The notes beneath the pieces are model-generated. The model ran no database searches. It worked only from the letters and a program-made list of their open reading frames with translations, and was not told where the DNA came from. Shown piece after piece: positions 55,333 to 63,824 of a stretch of 64,000 nt of DNA. A program made the translations under genes and the position numbers. Positions within the stretch are counted from its first letter, which is position 1; each line of letters opens with the position of its first letter. Source of the stretch: a virus; the IMG/VR virus record IMGVR_UViG_3300028827_000091, positions 1 to 64,000 of that record, one strand, 5' to 3'.

Positions 55333-56718
55333 TTGAGTCTAGAACCCATCTCAATTGAAGATGAAATCCTAACACAGCTTATTTACAATGAATCATATGC
55401 AAGGGCAGTTTCTCCTTATATCAAACCTGAGTATTTTGAATCTAGACCAAATAGGATAATCTTCGAAGAATATGATGCTTTTGTGAAAAAGTACGGGAAT
55501 CCGCCTACGAAAGAGGCATTGATTCTCGAACTCGAAACTCGTGGCGATATTTCCGCAGATGATATGGAAGACATTCTGCGGAAAATTAGCGACCTTGCAA
55601 AGTATTCTAAAAGAGAGAAGCCAGATGATGTTTGGTTGCTTGAAGCAACAGAAAAATATTGTTCAGATAGAGCAATATATCTGGCTGTTATGGAATCAAT
55701 CAATATCATTGATGGCAGTGATAAAAAGAGAAACAAAAATGTAATACCTGAATTGTTGGCAGATGCTCTGTCTGTTTCTTTTGATGAACATATCGGTCAC
55801 GATTATATTGAACAGGCCGATAAAAGATGGGAGTTTTATCACAAAAAAGAAAAACGCATTCGATTTGGGTTAGATTGGTTTAACAAAATAACAGATGGTG
55901 GTCTGCCCAAAAAGACGCTTTCGATATTTCTTGCTCCAACAAATTCAGGAAAAACTTTGGTGAAGTGTCACCTGGCAGCAGATTTTATGATGCACGGATA
56001 TAATGTCCTCTACATTACAATGGAAATGGCAGAAGAAAAAATCTCAGAAAGAATCGATTCAAATTTGATGGGAATTGACATATCTGATTTGCGTGCTTTG
56101 CCGAAAGATATGTTCGATAGAAAAATCGAATTTATCAATTCGAAAACAACCGGAAGATTGATGATAAAAGAATATCCTACTGGTTCTGCTCACGTAGGCC
56201 ATTTCCGTCATCTTTTACGAGAGCTTAGAATTAAGAAAAGATTTGTTCCTGATGTTATTTTCATTGACTATCTAAATATCTGTGCATCTAGCAGAATTCG
56301 AGGAAGCGAAAATACCTATGTTCTTATCAAGTCAATCGCCGAAGAATTGAGAGGTCTTGCTGTTGAACAAGATGTTGCAATAATATCTTCAACACAGACG
56401 AACAGGCAAGGTTGGGGCAGTTCAGATTTAGATATGAGCAATACCTCAGAATCTGCTGGTCTGCCAGCTACCGCCGATATGATGATAGGTATAATCGTAA
56501 CAGACCAATTGATACAAATGGGTCAAATGAAATTCAAACAATTGAAGAATAGGTTCACTGATGTTACGAAGAACGTAAATCATATTGTGAACGTGGAGCG
56601 CTCGAAAATGAAACTATCAGAATGCGAGGATTTTTCGGTCAACAAAGCAATTGCTCCGACAGCAGAGGAAAGAGCGACTAAAAACAACGAAGACCCATTC
56701 TCTAGTTTCAAAATATAG
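55333..56718 (+). CDS. 41: Replicative helicase gp41
   Basis: DnaB-like hexameric helicase that moves ahead of gp43 and partners the primase. 461 residues, T4 475. FGLDWFNKITDGGLPKKTLS, Walker A APTNSGKTL (202-210), MEMAEEKISERIDSNLM, Walker B DVIFIDYLNIC and STQTNRQGWGS match. TTG start directly after the preceding stop. The C-terminal acidic NNEDPFSSF tail is typical. Confidence 0.95.
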   Translation: MSLEPISIEDEILTQLIYNESYARAVSPYIKPEYFESRPNRIIFEEYDAFVKKYGNPPTKEALILELETRGDISADDMEDILRKISDLAKYSKREKPDDVWLLEATEKYCSDRAIYLAVMESINIIDGSDKKRNKNVIPELLADALSVSFDEHIGHDYIEQADKRWEFYHKKEKRIRFGLDWFNKITDGGLPKKTLSIFLAPTNSGKTLVKCHLAADFMMHGYNVLYITMEMAEEKISERIDSNLMGIDISDLRALPKDMFDRKIEFINSKTTGRLMIKEYPTGSAHVGHFRHLLRELRIKKRFVPDVIFIDYLNICASSRIRGSENTYVLIKSIAEELRGLAVEQDVAIISSTQTNRQGWGSSDLDMSNTSESAGLPATADMMIGIIVTDQLIQMGQMKFKQLKNRFTDVTKNVNHIVNVERSKMKLSECEDFSVNKAIAPTAEERATKNNEDPFSSFKI

Positions 56719-56734
56719 GATTCGTCCAGCAAAT

Positions 56735-56742
56735 CATAAATA
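56735..56742 (+). promoter_or_regulatory. Late promoter abutting the 431-aa gene
   Basis: CATAAATA ends seven bases before the ATG, so a T4-like start would give a leader of only about two bases. Confidence 0.7.
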
Positions 56743-56749
56743 ATACACA

Positions 56750-58045
56750 ATGATTTCATTCAGAAGTTACCTAGAAGAGAACAAAAAAGACAAAGCACAG
56801 AAAATGGCGGCTGCAAAGGTTCTAATAAATTCTTTGCAAACAGTTGCCGTTAATCGTCCCGTTACAAATTCAAAAGTTACATATCACGTAAGAGCAGATA
56901 TTGGCCCTGACCCAATTGTTGTTCTTGCTGGACTCGGGTATGCTGCAAAAGAATCTGCCGAACAAATATCTGGTCAATATACGACATATGATGTAGATGT
57001 CGATGGTACAAGAATTCTCTTTGTCAATCAACACAGAATAACAAAGGGTGGAACCTCAGCACTAAGAACGAAACAGTTGACTCCAGATAAACTGAATCTG
57101 TCAGGAACAACATTTCCGGCGATGAAGATTATTCATTATGTTGATAATCAATTAGATAGAATAACCAATATCGATGAAAAGATGAAGGTATTCTTGAAGA
57201 ATCTTCTACGTGATGCAAATCAAAAAGGAACAACAATCAACATTGCAGATGAAGTTCCTGAGAATATTTCTGCCGCAGATTTGAAAACAATATCGAAAGA
57301 TTATGGCGAAATTCTAGCAGGAATCTGGGCAACAAAGAACATTGGTTTCTCACAAATCTTTTTTCCTTCTGCAGAGAACGAACCACTCGTAGATTTCTAC
57401 GGAATCAGAGGAAAAATCAAGTATCCTGTATCTATCAAATCTGGTGGCGGCTCGGCAACATCTATCAAAAATTTAACGAACATCATTCGAGAAAAGCACA
57501 ATTCTCCTGAATTTATGAATCAATTTACAGCTAAAGAGAAAGAATTGATTGATGTTCTCTTTTTCTTATCTGATATGCCAGTGATGGAATCAATTCTAAC
57601 TGCCAATATGAAACTGAACACAAAAGGATATAAAGCCCTTGCAAAAATAATTGGCACAAGAAATATCAATGTGAATGTCGTTAAAAACTGGATGGAAAAC
57701 AAGACCCACGATGAACTAGAAAAATTGTTGAAGCCTCTTTATGATGTAATAGGAAACAAACCAAAGAAGGAGTCTTGGAATTCTAGAAAAATGAAAGGGA
57801 ATGAAATTGGTTTTGTTGTGGGGCCTATGGGCCATTATCTTGTTTCGGAATTAAATAACAGGCATAATTTGGCTCTTTTGACGAAGATTGCATCTACCAT
57901 AACACTTCTTCAGTTGAATATTGATGTTAAAAAGAAAGTAATGTCATTCAAGCGTAAAAAATTCAAACAGGCAAAATTCAAGTTTTCTTGGCAAGGTGGA
58001 GCCCCGAACCCGAACAGAAACAGAATAGGTTTTCAGCAGTTATAA
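56750..58045 (+). CDS. Putative packaged protein with PD-(D/E)XK-like motif
   Basis: 431 residues. N-terminus MISFRSYLEE|N fits the MxxFxxYLxE leader, so head targeting and gp21 cleavage are predicted. In the middle EPLVDFYGIRGKIKYPVSIKS has D...S-I-K spaced like a PD-(D/E)XK nuclease core with Ser in place of Glu. The C-terminus is very basic (KRKKFKQAKFKFSWQGG). No firm family. A nuclease injected with the DNA would be a striking role, but this is inference from a weak motif. Confidence 0.6.
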   Translation: MISFRSYLEENKKDKAQKMAAAKVLINSLQTVAVNRPVTNSKVTYHVRADIGPDPIVVLAGLGYAAKESAEQISGQYTTYDVDVDGTRILFVNQHRITKGGTSALRTKQLTPDKLNLSGTTFPAMKIIHYVDNQLDRITNIDEKMKVFLKNLLRDANQKGTTINIADEVPENISAADLKTISKDYGEILAGIWATKNIGFSQIFFPSAENEPLVDFYGIRGKIKYPVSIKSGGGSATSIKNLTNIIREKHNSPEFMNQFTAKEKELIDVLFFLSDMPVMESILTANMKLNTKGYKALAKIIGTRNINVNVVKNWMENKTHDELEKLLKPLYDVIGNKPKKESWNSRKMKGNEIGFVVGPMGHYLVSELNNRHNLALLTKIASTITLLQLNIDVKKKVMSFKRKKFKQAKFKFSWQGGAPNPNRNRIGFQQL

Positions 58046-58161
58046 TGTATTACCAAGGACACGATGAAGATAAGCAAACCTGGTTTGAAAGGAATATTTC
58101 TGTTCTGTGGGTAGCTATAGGATTTCTAATTATTATAGGAGGTTTTCTTGATAACACTTGA
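58045..58161 (+). CDS. 38-aa membrane peptide
   Basis: ATG overlaps the preceding stop (TAATG). NISVLWVAIGFLIIIGGFL is a single hydrophobic helix. It ends inside the next gene. Support is coupling and the clear helix. Confidence 0.45.
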   Translation: MYYQGHDEDKQTWFERNISVLWVAIGFLIIIGGFLDNT

Positions 58162-58339
58162 ATATGAAGGTAGAATGCTTCGTGTTCCCGACAATTATAT
58201 TGTTATTGTCCGCCGTGGCGACGAGCTTATAGGATTGCCAGCATCAGAGGCCGATGGCGATGAGATTTTTCATATGAATATTTCGGAACGAGTAAAGGTA
58301 ATATCTGGACGAACTGAAAAGAAAGAGAATCAGGAGTGA
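58148..58339 (+). CDS. Hypothetical 63-aa protein
   Basis: TTG start five bases after AGGAGG. Small beta-rich protein (ITLEYEGRMLRVPDNYIVIV). No family recognised. Confidence 0.55.
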   Translation: MITLEYEGRMLRVPDNYIVIVRRGDELIGLPASEADGDEIFHMNISERVKVISGRTEKKENQE

Positions 58340-58346
58340 GAACAAA

Positions 58347-59633
58347 ATGGTAATGCGGTTCACGCAGTTTCATCGCTTAAAATATTCTAACGAAGAAAGT
58401 TCTACGCTTTCCGAAGGAGGCGCATTCGGACACCTTTCGCATCCTTTTGACATTGAAGAATTTACTTTCGCTGATTTGAAATCTATCATAGAAAAGTCTT
58501 TGTCTGGAGAACTCGAGTGGTCGAGAGAAAAAACTGATGGTGTTAATTTGCTCGTTTCTTGGAAAGACGGAAGACTCATTGCAGCAAGGAATCGTGGTCA
58601 TCTCAAGAATTTTGGTGAAAAAGCTCTTGACAAATCTGGAGTTGCATCTATGTTTTCGGGAAGGGGCACTGTTCAAACAGCCTTCGTAGAGGCAATGAAT
58701 GACCTTGAACAGGCAATTGAAAAACTTTCTGAAAAGAACAAAGAAAAAATCTTCAAGAACGGCAAAAAATTTATGTCAATTGAAGTTCTTTATTCGGATA
58801 ATCCAAATGTGATTCAATATGGATTTGACGAAATAAGATTTCACGGAACGCTCGAATATGATGAAACTGGCACACCTCAAAGCCAATTAAATAAGCAAGA
58901 TGGAATTACACTTGCCGAAATGCTTAAAAAGATTCGTGCTAATAAACAAAGAACATTCGACATTAAAGCAATTGAGAAAATTCGCTTGAAAAGGTTGCCA
59001 GATTATGATAACCTACGCAAGAAATTTGTTGCTGAACTTGTAAAAATAATGAAAGAATACAAAATGACGTGGAGCAGCACAATAAAAGATTATGTGGAGG
59101 CATATTGGCTGAATTATATTGAATCTTTGGAGAAAAAATACAAAGTCAATCTTGACAAAGAAACAAGACAGGTGTTGCTTAACAGATGGGCACACTCTAT
59201 TAAGACTCCTAATATCAAGCAAATTTTGAAGATGCTTCCAAATGATAGAATTGCAAAGGCAGTTGCTGATTTTGACAAGAAACAATACAAGAATGAATAT
59301 AAGAAAATGCAATTGAAATTTGAAATTCTATTCTTGCGGGTTGGTGTTGAAGTTCTCAAAGGACTAGATACTATGATGGCTGTCAACCCAGATAAAACAT
59401 TAGAGAAAATGAAGAAGGATTTTCATTCAGCAGTTGAAAAGATTGGTAACTCCAAAAACCCAGATGCAATTTCAAAATTGCGACACGAATTAGAAAGAAT
59501 TAACAAAATTGGTGGAATTGAACATCTCGTTCCAGCGGAAGGAATAACATTCTTCTACAAAGGTGAGCTTCTCAAATTGACGGGATTGTTTGCTCCAATC
59601 AATCAAATTACTAATTTACTTTGGAAATTATAG
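58347..59633 (+). CDS. RNA/DNA-ligase-superfamily nucleotidyltransferase
   Basis: 428 residues. LEWSREKTDGVNLLVSWKDG (57-76) is ligase motif I with nucleophile K62 in K-x-D-G; RNRG (81-84) fits the following conserved Arg-Gly, FMSIEVLY resembles motif III, and PAEGITFFYKGELLKLTG near the end fits motifs IV-V. A long helical insertion lies between. It is larger than T4 Rnl1/Rnl2. The N-terminus has LSE|GG at residue 24, a possible gp21 site. It lies in the late block with a kinase and another nucleotidyltransferase. Confidence 0.72.
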   Translation: MVMRFTQFHRLKYSNEESSTLSEGGAFGHLSHPFDIEEFTFADLKSIIEKSLSGELEWSREKTDGVNLLVSWKDGRLIAARNRGHLKNFGEKALDKSGVASMFSGRGTVQTAFVEAMNDLEQAIEKLSEKNKEKIFKNGKKFMSIEVLYSDNPNVIQYGFDEIRFHGTLEYDETGTPQSQLNKQDGITLAEMLKKIRANKQRTFDIKAIEKIRLKRLPDYDNLRKKFVAELVKIMKEYKMTWSSTIKDYVEAYWLNYIESLEKKYKVNLDKETRQVLLNRWAHSIKTPNIKQILKMLPNDRIAKAVADFDKKQYKNEYKKMQLKFEILFLRVGVEVLKGLDTMMAVNPDKTLEKMKKDFHSAVEKIGNSKNPDAISKLRHELERINKIGGIEHLVPAEGITFFYKGELLKLTGLFAPINQITNLLWKL

Positions 59634-59646
59634 AAGGAAGGTCAAA

Positions 59647-59964
59647 ATGAAAAGTTTTGAAGAATATCTAAAAGAAAATGATGCTGTTCAATCATTGACG
59701 AGTGCTCTATTTCTAAATTTACGTCGTCGACTCAAATCTGGTTGGCACATTCAAAAAGTTTCTACTGCGGTGGCAATGAAGGACTCGGGGCCTGGAGTCG
59801 AAGAAGAAGCAAAGAAAGCAGTCTCAAACATTGTGAAAAATCGTGGCGGAGTTGTCAAATGGAAAAAGGCGAAACTTGGTGATGGAGATACCATTGAAGT
59901 TGATGGAGCACACATTTATGTTTTCGACAATGGTGATGTTGTTAAAATTGCAGTTGGGCCGTAG
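59647..59964 (+). CDS. Putative internal head protein, 105 aa
   Basis: ATG 59647 behind GAAGG; MKSFEEYLKE|N is a textbook member of the leader family. The body is basic helix then a small beta domain (GDTIEVDGAHIYVFDNGDVV). No family recognised. Its predicted site for cleavage after residue 10 would leave 95 residues. Confidence 0.65.
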   Translation: MKSFEEYLKENDAVQSLTSALFLNLRRRLKSGWHIQKVSTAVAMKDSGPGVEEEAKKAVSNIVKNRGGVVKWKKAKLGDGDTIEVDGAHIYVFDNGDVVKIAVGP

Positions 59965-59971
59965 CCTAAAT

Positions 59972-59979
59972 CATAAATA
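59972..59979 (+). promoter_or_regulatory. Late promoter
   Basis: CATAAATA, 18 bases before ATG 59998, whose leader carries TGGAG. Confidence 0.75.
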
Positions 59980-59997
59980 ATGTAATGGAGAAACGAT

Positions 59998-60687
59998 ATG
60001 CCGACAGCTTATATTAAATCACTCGCCGACAAAGGAAAAGGAACTGTTGCTGAACTCGAGAAGAAATGGGAGAAGGCAAAGGCACTTGCAAAGAAACAAT
60101 ATCCTGATGTGAGTCCTGACAGCGACCGTTATTATGCTATTGTTATGGGAATCTTCAAGAAAATGGCTGGTGTCAACGAAATGATTTCATTCAATGAATA
60201 TGTTGATATTCTTCAAGAAGATAAGAATTCTTATCTAGAATCCCTCGCAAAGCAGATTCAGAAGAAGTTCAAAGGAACAAAGGTTACCGTTGGAAAGAAA
60301 AATAGATTTGGTTTATCTGTTCTGAGTGTTGTTTTTGACACAGAAATTGACGCAAAGAAACACGGTGCCGCAATCAAAAAATTTATGGAAGACAACAACC
60401 TATCACCACAAATGGGTCTAAATAAAGGTCTTCCGGTGAAGTCGACTTCTACTATCAATGGAGTGAAAACAGTCACTTGGACACTTGATGGATTTCAGAA
60501 GAAGCCTATCAAAGAAGGAAAGATGAAAGAAGTCGCGTTGCTAATGACAGATTTTGAAAGCAAGTATCGAAAAAAGCTTCCATCTTGGGATACCAAAAAA
60601 ATCAAAAAAATGTTAGCTGATTTTGGAAAAGAACAAGGATATTCTGCAGACATCATAAAATTTGCACAGAGCCAGCTCGGCAGCTAA
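59998..60687 (+). CDS. Structural-type protein with internal targeting-like segment
   Basis: 229 residues. The first 60 (KKWEKAKALAKKQYPDVSPD, YYAIVMGIFKKM) form a small helical module found on phage head proteins. Then residue 62 begins MISFNEYVDILQED, which resembles the leader family, so translation may also start at ATG 60181 or cleavage may separate two parts. The remainder is basic alpha/beta. Role in head assembly or packaging is inferred. Confidence 0.6.
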   Translation: MPTAYIKSLADKGKGTVAELEKKWEKAKALAKKQYPDVSPDSDRYYAIVMGIFKKMAGVNEMISFNEYVDILQEDKNSYLESLAKQIQKKFKGTKVTVGKKNRFGLSVLSVVFDTEIDAKKHGAAIKKFMEDNNLSPQMGLNKGLPVKSTSTINGVKTVTWTLDGFQKKPIKEGKMKEVALLMTDFESKYRKKLPSWDTKKIKKMLADFGKEQGYSADIIKFAQSQLGS

Positions 60688-60700
60688 GGAGATTTCCTCT

Positions 60701-60910
60701 ATGAGTAAGAAAAGCAAAAAAACACAAAATTCTATTAAAATCGATGAAGAATTAAATGTGTTCAATAATGACGTTTGGCTAGGGTCGATTGCAGAGACAG
60801 ATTCAGGATATGAATTTCGCCACGATGTCACTATACTCGATATCGATTCTCGATTAATCGCAGATAGTATTTCTGACCTAGAAGAAAAAATCAAGAAACT
60901 GAAATTATAG
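60701..60910 (+). CDS. Hypothetical 69-aa protein
   Basis: ATG 60701 behind AAGGAG. Basic start, then an acidic alpha/beta part (WLGSIAETDSGYEFRHDVTI). No family recognised. Confidence 0.55.
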   Translation: MSKKSKKTQNSIKIDEELNVFNNDVWLGSIAETDSGYEFRHDVTILDIDSRLIADSISDLEEKIKKLKL

Positions 60911-60916
60911 ATAATT

Positions 60917-62191
60917 ATGAATCTATCTGAAGAAAATCTTCTTCACGAAGGCGTATTCGAAATTTTAATTTCTTATCTGAAAAGCCGACGCGTCAAATCT
61001 GAACTTCGAAAAGAAGTTGCTTCACGTTTGGCGCAGCTTTCTGTAGACTTTGCGAAAAATCCTGGTGGTGCAGCAGTAGATGCTTTCAGAGACGATATCG
61101 AAAAGATTGTGAAGAAATATTCACTGAAAATAAATCCTTCTATTATCTATAGAATAATTCAAAGTGTTCAAAATAAACATAGAACACAAAAAAATACAAA
61201 AACTGTCACCACTACGTTTCCTAGAATGGTGCCTCATCCTATGAAATTAGAGTCACTGATTTCTTTCAAGAAATTCATTGGTCGAGATGAAGAAGAATAT
61301 CTTGACGAAAGACTTATTCAGCTTAACAATGGAGCAAAATATAATCAAATTGTGATTGCCGCCGGCGGCGCAGGCTCCGGAAAAGGTTTTGCTCTAAAGA
61401 ACTTCGTTGATTCTTTTTCATACAAAGTTCGAGATGTAGATGAATGGAAAAGACTTTTCTTGAAGATAAATAGGGTGAAAGGAAAATATCCTGAAATTGC
61501 GGGCCTGAATTTGAAAAATCCGAAGGATGTTGCGCGTCTTCACGCCTTTGTTGATGAAAAAGGGATAAAAGATAAGACACTTCAATTGCTTGCTCGAAAC
61601 ATACCAAAGGACAGTAAACATAAACCTAATCTTTATTTCGACATCACAGGTAAAAGCGCAAAGAGTATCCAAGAGATTGTAAATTATGCAACATTGTTAG
61701 GGTATGAGCCGAAAAATATTCATTTGCTCTGGATTTTAACCGACTATAAGGTTGCATTTGACAATAATCTTGGTCGTGACAGAGTTGTTCCAGAAGATAT
61801 TTTTCTTGAGACGCATAGTGGCGCAGCTAAAACAATGTTCGATATTATTGGTGGTCAAGCATTACCGAATGGTTTGAATGGCGCAGTTTGGGTTATTCTT
61901 AACAACAAAGAAAACACTGTCTATTGGAGACACGGCGATGGTAAATTGAAAGGACAACCAGAATTTTTTGGCGATAACAAAGCAAAGGATTTGGCTTATA
62001 ATACAAAAGGAAATCTCACTGTCAAATCTTTTATGAGAATTCAGGCCAAGAAAGCAGGAAAACCTTTTGGTATGGGAGTTCTTGACTGGAAGAAACAGTT
62101 ATATAATTGGATTATTGCAAACATTCCGAGGTCTGGAACAAGTGAATTGATAATGAGAATTTTTAATAGAATAAAAGCTAAGAGTAGGTAA
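60917..62191 (+). CDS. P-loop kinase-like protein
   Basis: 424 residues. VIAAGGAGSGKGFAL (146-160) is a clear Walker A in the style of zeta-toxin or polynucleotide kinases, followed by LYFDITGKSAKSIQEIVNYA and HLLWILTDYKVAFDNNLGRDR, a plausible lid with R...R. The N-terminus NLLHE|G contains a possible gp21 site at residue 11. It sits with the ligase-like and nucleotidyltransferase genes, suggesting a nucleic-acid end-processing set. The substrate is unknown. Confidence 0.7.
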   Translation: MNLSEENLLHEGVFEILISYLKSRRVKSELRKEVASRLAQLSVDFAKNPGGAAVDAFRDDIEKIVKKYSLKINPSIIYRIIQSVQNKHRTQKNTKTVTTTFPRMVPHPMKLESLISFKKFIGRDEEEYLDERLIQLNNGAKYNQIVIAAGGAGSGKGFALKNFVDSFSYKVRDVDEWKRLFLKINRVKGKYPEIAGLNLKNPKDVARLHAFVDEKGIKDKTLQLLARNIPKDSKHKPNLYFDITGKSAKSIQEIVNYATLLGYEPKNIHLLWILTDYKVAFDNNLGRDRVVPEDIFLETHSGAAKTMFDIIGGQALPNGLNGAVWVILNNKENTVYWRHGDGKLKGQPEFFGDNKAKDLAYNTKGNLTVKSFMRIQAKKAGKPFGMGVLDWKKQLYNWIIANIPRSGTSELIMRIFNRIKAKSR

Positions 62192-62192
62192 T

Positions 62193-62489
62193 ATGTCACA
62201 ATCGAAACTCGTAGATATCTATTTTGAAGCAGACGATTTCAATCCTGATAATCCGGCTATTTTGATTCGTGGATATGGTGTTCTTTCAATAGAAGGGTTA
62301 CAAAATGTTGTTTCGAAAAAGTTGGCAGAATTGGCAAAAGAGGTGAAAAGGGGAGATGTGAATAATCTTCGCTATTCATTAGAAACGACAAAAATGTTTC
62401 TTGCACGAGCCTTACTTGATGCAGATGAACTTCTGAATAAACCACAAATAAAACGTAGATTGACATTGTTGAAAAGGAAGAAACGATGA
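62193..62489 (+). CDS. Hypothetical 98-aa protein
   Basis: ATG one base after the kinase stop. DIYFEADDFNPDNPAILIRG then helical and basic (KRRLTLLKRKKR). Overlaps the next gene by four bases. No family recognised. Confidence 0.6.
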   Translation: MSQSKLVDIYFEADDFNPDNPAILIRGYGVLSIEGLQNVVSKKLAELAKEVKRGDVNNLRYSLETTKMFLARALLDADELLNKPQIKRRLTLLKRKKR

Positions 62490-62743
62490 GAAGTTTTGAA
62501 GAATATCTAGAAGAATCTTCGAAAGCAGAAAAAGAATTCGAAGAGCTTGTCAAAGCGCACGATATAACCTATGTCTATTCGTCAGGTCGAGCATATCGTG
62601 AAGGTGCTCAGGAATACAAAAGAATTCAAGATTTCATAAAGTCAGGAAAGATTTCGAAAGAAAAAGCAACAAAGATTTGGAACAAGTATGTTGACAAGAA
62701 AATTCGAGAAAAAAGTAGAAAAGAATATTATTGGGGAAAATAG
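62486..62743 (+). CDS. Putative internal head protein, 85 aa
   Basis: MRSFEEYLEE|S is the cleanest leader match in the window. The rest is a charged helical protein (KEFEELVKAHDITYVYSSGR...), basic at the end. ATGA overlap upstream; the next gene starts right after its stop. No enzyme motif is seen. Confidence 0.65.
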   Translation: MRSFEEYLEESSKAEKEFEELVKAHDITYVYSSGRAYREGAQEYKRIQDFIKSGKISKEKATKIWNKYVDKKIREKSRKEYYWGK

Positions 62744-63190
62744 TTGAGAACTTTTTGCCAATATCTTGAAGAATCAAAGAATGCTCAGGCAACACTTGCC
62801 AGATTACGTGCTGAGAAAAAGAGAAAGGAAACAGAGATTTCGAAAGAGGAACTAGCAAGACTAGAAAAGGTTCTAGATGCTCTTTTCAAGCATTTGAATA
62901 TCGATATCGAATTTACGCGCCACTTTTTTGAAAGAGTCAATGATGCAAGGAACAAGAAAAATATAACAATTGAAGAACTTAATCGAATTTTTCAAAAAGC
63001 TCACGAAAAATATGGTCTTTCTCTAATAAATAAGCCCAATAACTTCGAAGCAGTATTGAAAAGCGTTCTTTCAAAAATCAACATTCCTTTTGTATTAAGA
63101 ATAAATAAGAATGGTATCATAGAACTCATCGCAAAGACTGTGATGAGAAAGGCAAATTTTAAGACGCGCAATCCAGAGTTGAAGGTTTAG
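62744..63190 (+). CDS. Putative internal head protein, 148 aa
   Basis: TTG start immediately after the preceding stop; MRTFCQYLEE|S fits the leader family. The body has FTRHFFERVNDARNKKNITI, EELNRIFQKAHEKYG and INIPFVLRINKNG, a layout I recall from packaged proteins in other T4-like phages. Function unknown. Confidence 0.65.
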   Translation: MRTFCQYLEESKNAQATLARLRAEKKRKETEISKEELARLEKVLDALFKHLNIDIEFTRHFFERVNDARNKKNITIEELNRIFQKAHEKYGLSLINKPNNFEAVLKSVLSKINIPFVLRINKNGIIELIAKTVMRKANFKTRNPELKV

Positions 63191-63191
63191 A

Positions 63192-63797
63192 ATGGAATAT
63201 TTAGAGACATTTTCTCTTTGGTATGAACATAATGTTGATGCACCACTTGATAAAATCGAAGAAGAATTCGACCCAATGTCTGTGCCTAAAAAGCGAACAA
63301 AGAAAGCTGAACTTTTTCTAGGAAGAATGCAGCCAGTTCATTTGGGTCATATAAAAATAATCAAGAAGATGAAGAATCCTATTGTTGTTTTGGTGAAAGG
63401 TGCGAAGAGTTCTCAAGATAAAACAAGAAATCCTTTGAACGCAGAAGACCAAATTCGTCTACTCAGAAAAGTAATTCCGAATTTGAAGATAATTGTTGTG
63501 AAAGTCGGATATCTTCCTGATATATTTTCTGACCTTCGTGAATCTGGAAATTATGAGATAACAACCGTCTATTCGGGCGCGGACAGAATCAACGCCTATA
63601 AGAAACAAATTGATTCAATCAACAAGAAGTTGCCAAAAGATAGAAAGTTTGATGTGAAGTTCAAAGAAACAGAACGATTCACAAGTGCGACAAAAGTTCG
63701 AGAACTGATTCGTTCAGGAAACGAAGAAGAGTTCAAGAAACTGATGCCGAAAGAGCTTCACAACGAATTCAAATTTCTACGCAAAAAGATATCGTAA
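63192..63797 (+). CDS. Cytidylyl/adenylyltransferase-like protein
   Basis: 201 residues. AELFLGRMQPVHLGHIKII (39-57) holds the HxGH motif of the nucleotidylyltransferase fold, and ERFTSATKVRELIRSG is the ISxTxxR-like second motif. The first 30 residues (MEYLETFSLWYEHNVDAP...) are an extra segment like the leaders on neighbours. It is closer to NMN adenylyltransferases than to TagD. With the phage's NadM elsewhere, redundancy suggests a different substrate or a virion-carried enzyme. Confidence 0.72.
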   Translation: MEYLETFSLWYEHNVDAPLDKIEEEFDPMSVPKKRTKKAELFLGRMQPVHLGHIKIIKKMKNPIVVLVKGAKSSQDKTRNPLNAEDQIRLLRKVIPNLKIIVVKVGYLPDIFSDLRESGNYEITTVYSGADRINAYKKQIDSINKKLPKDRKFDVKFKETERFTSATKVRELIRSGNEEEFKKLMPKELHNEFKFLRKKIS

Positions 63798-63799
63798 AT

Positions 63800-63824
63800 T
63801 CTACAATCCTACAGTGTGTAGAAA
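63800..63824. terminator. Hairpin between convergent genes
   Basis: TTCTACA (63800-63806) pairs with TGTAGAA (63818-63824). It lies between the last plus-strand stop and the minus-strand stop at 63810-63812, as a two-way terminator would. Confidence 0.5.
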
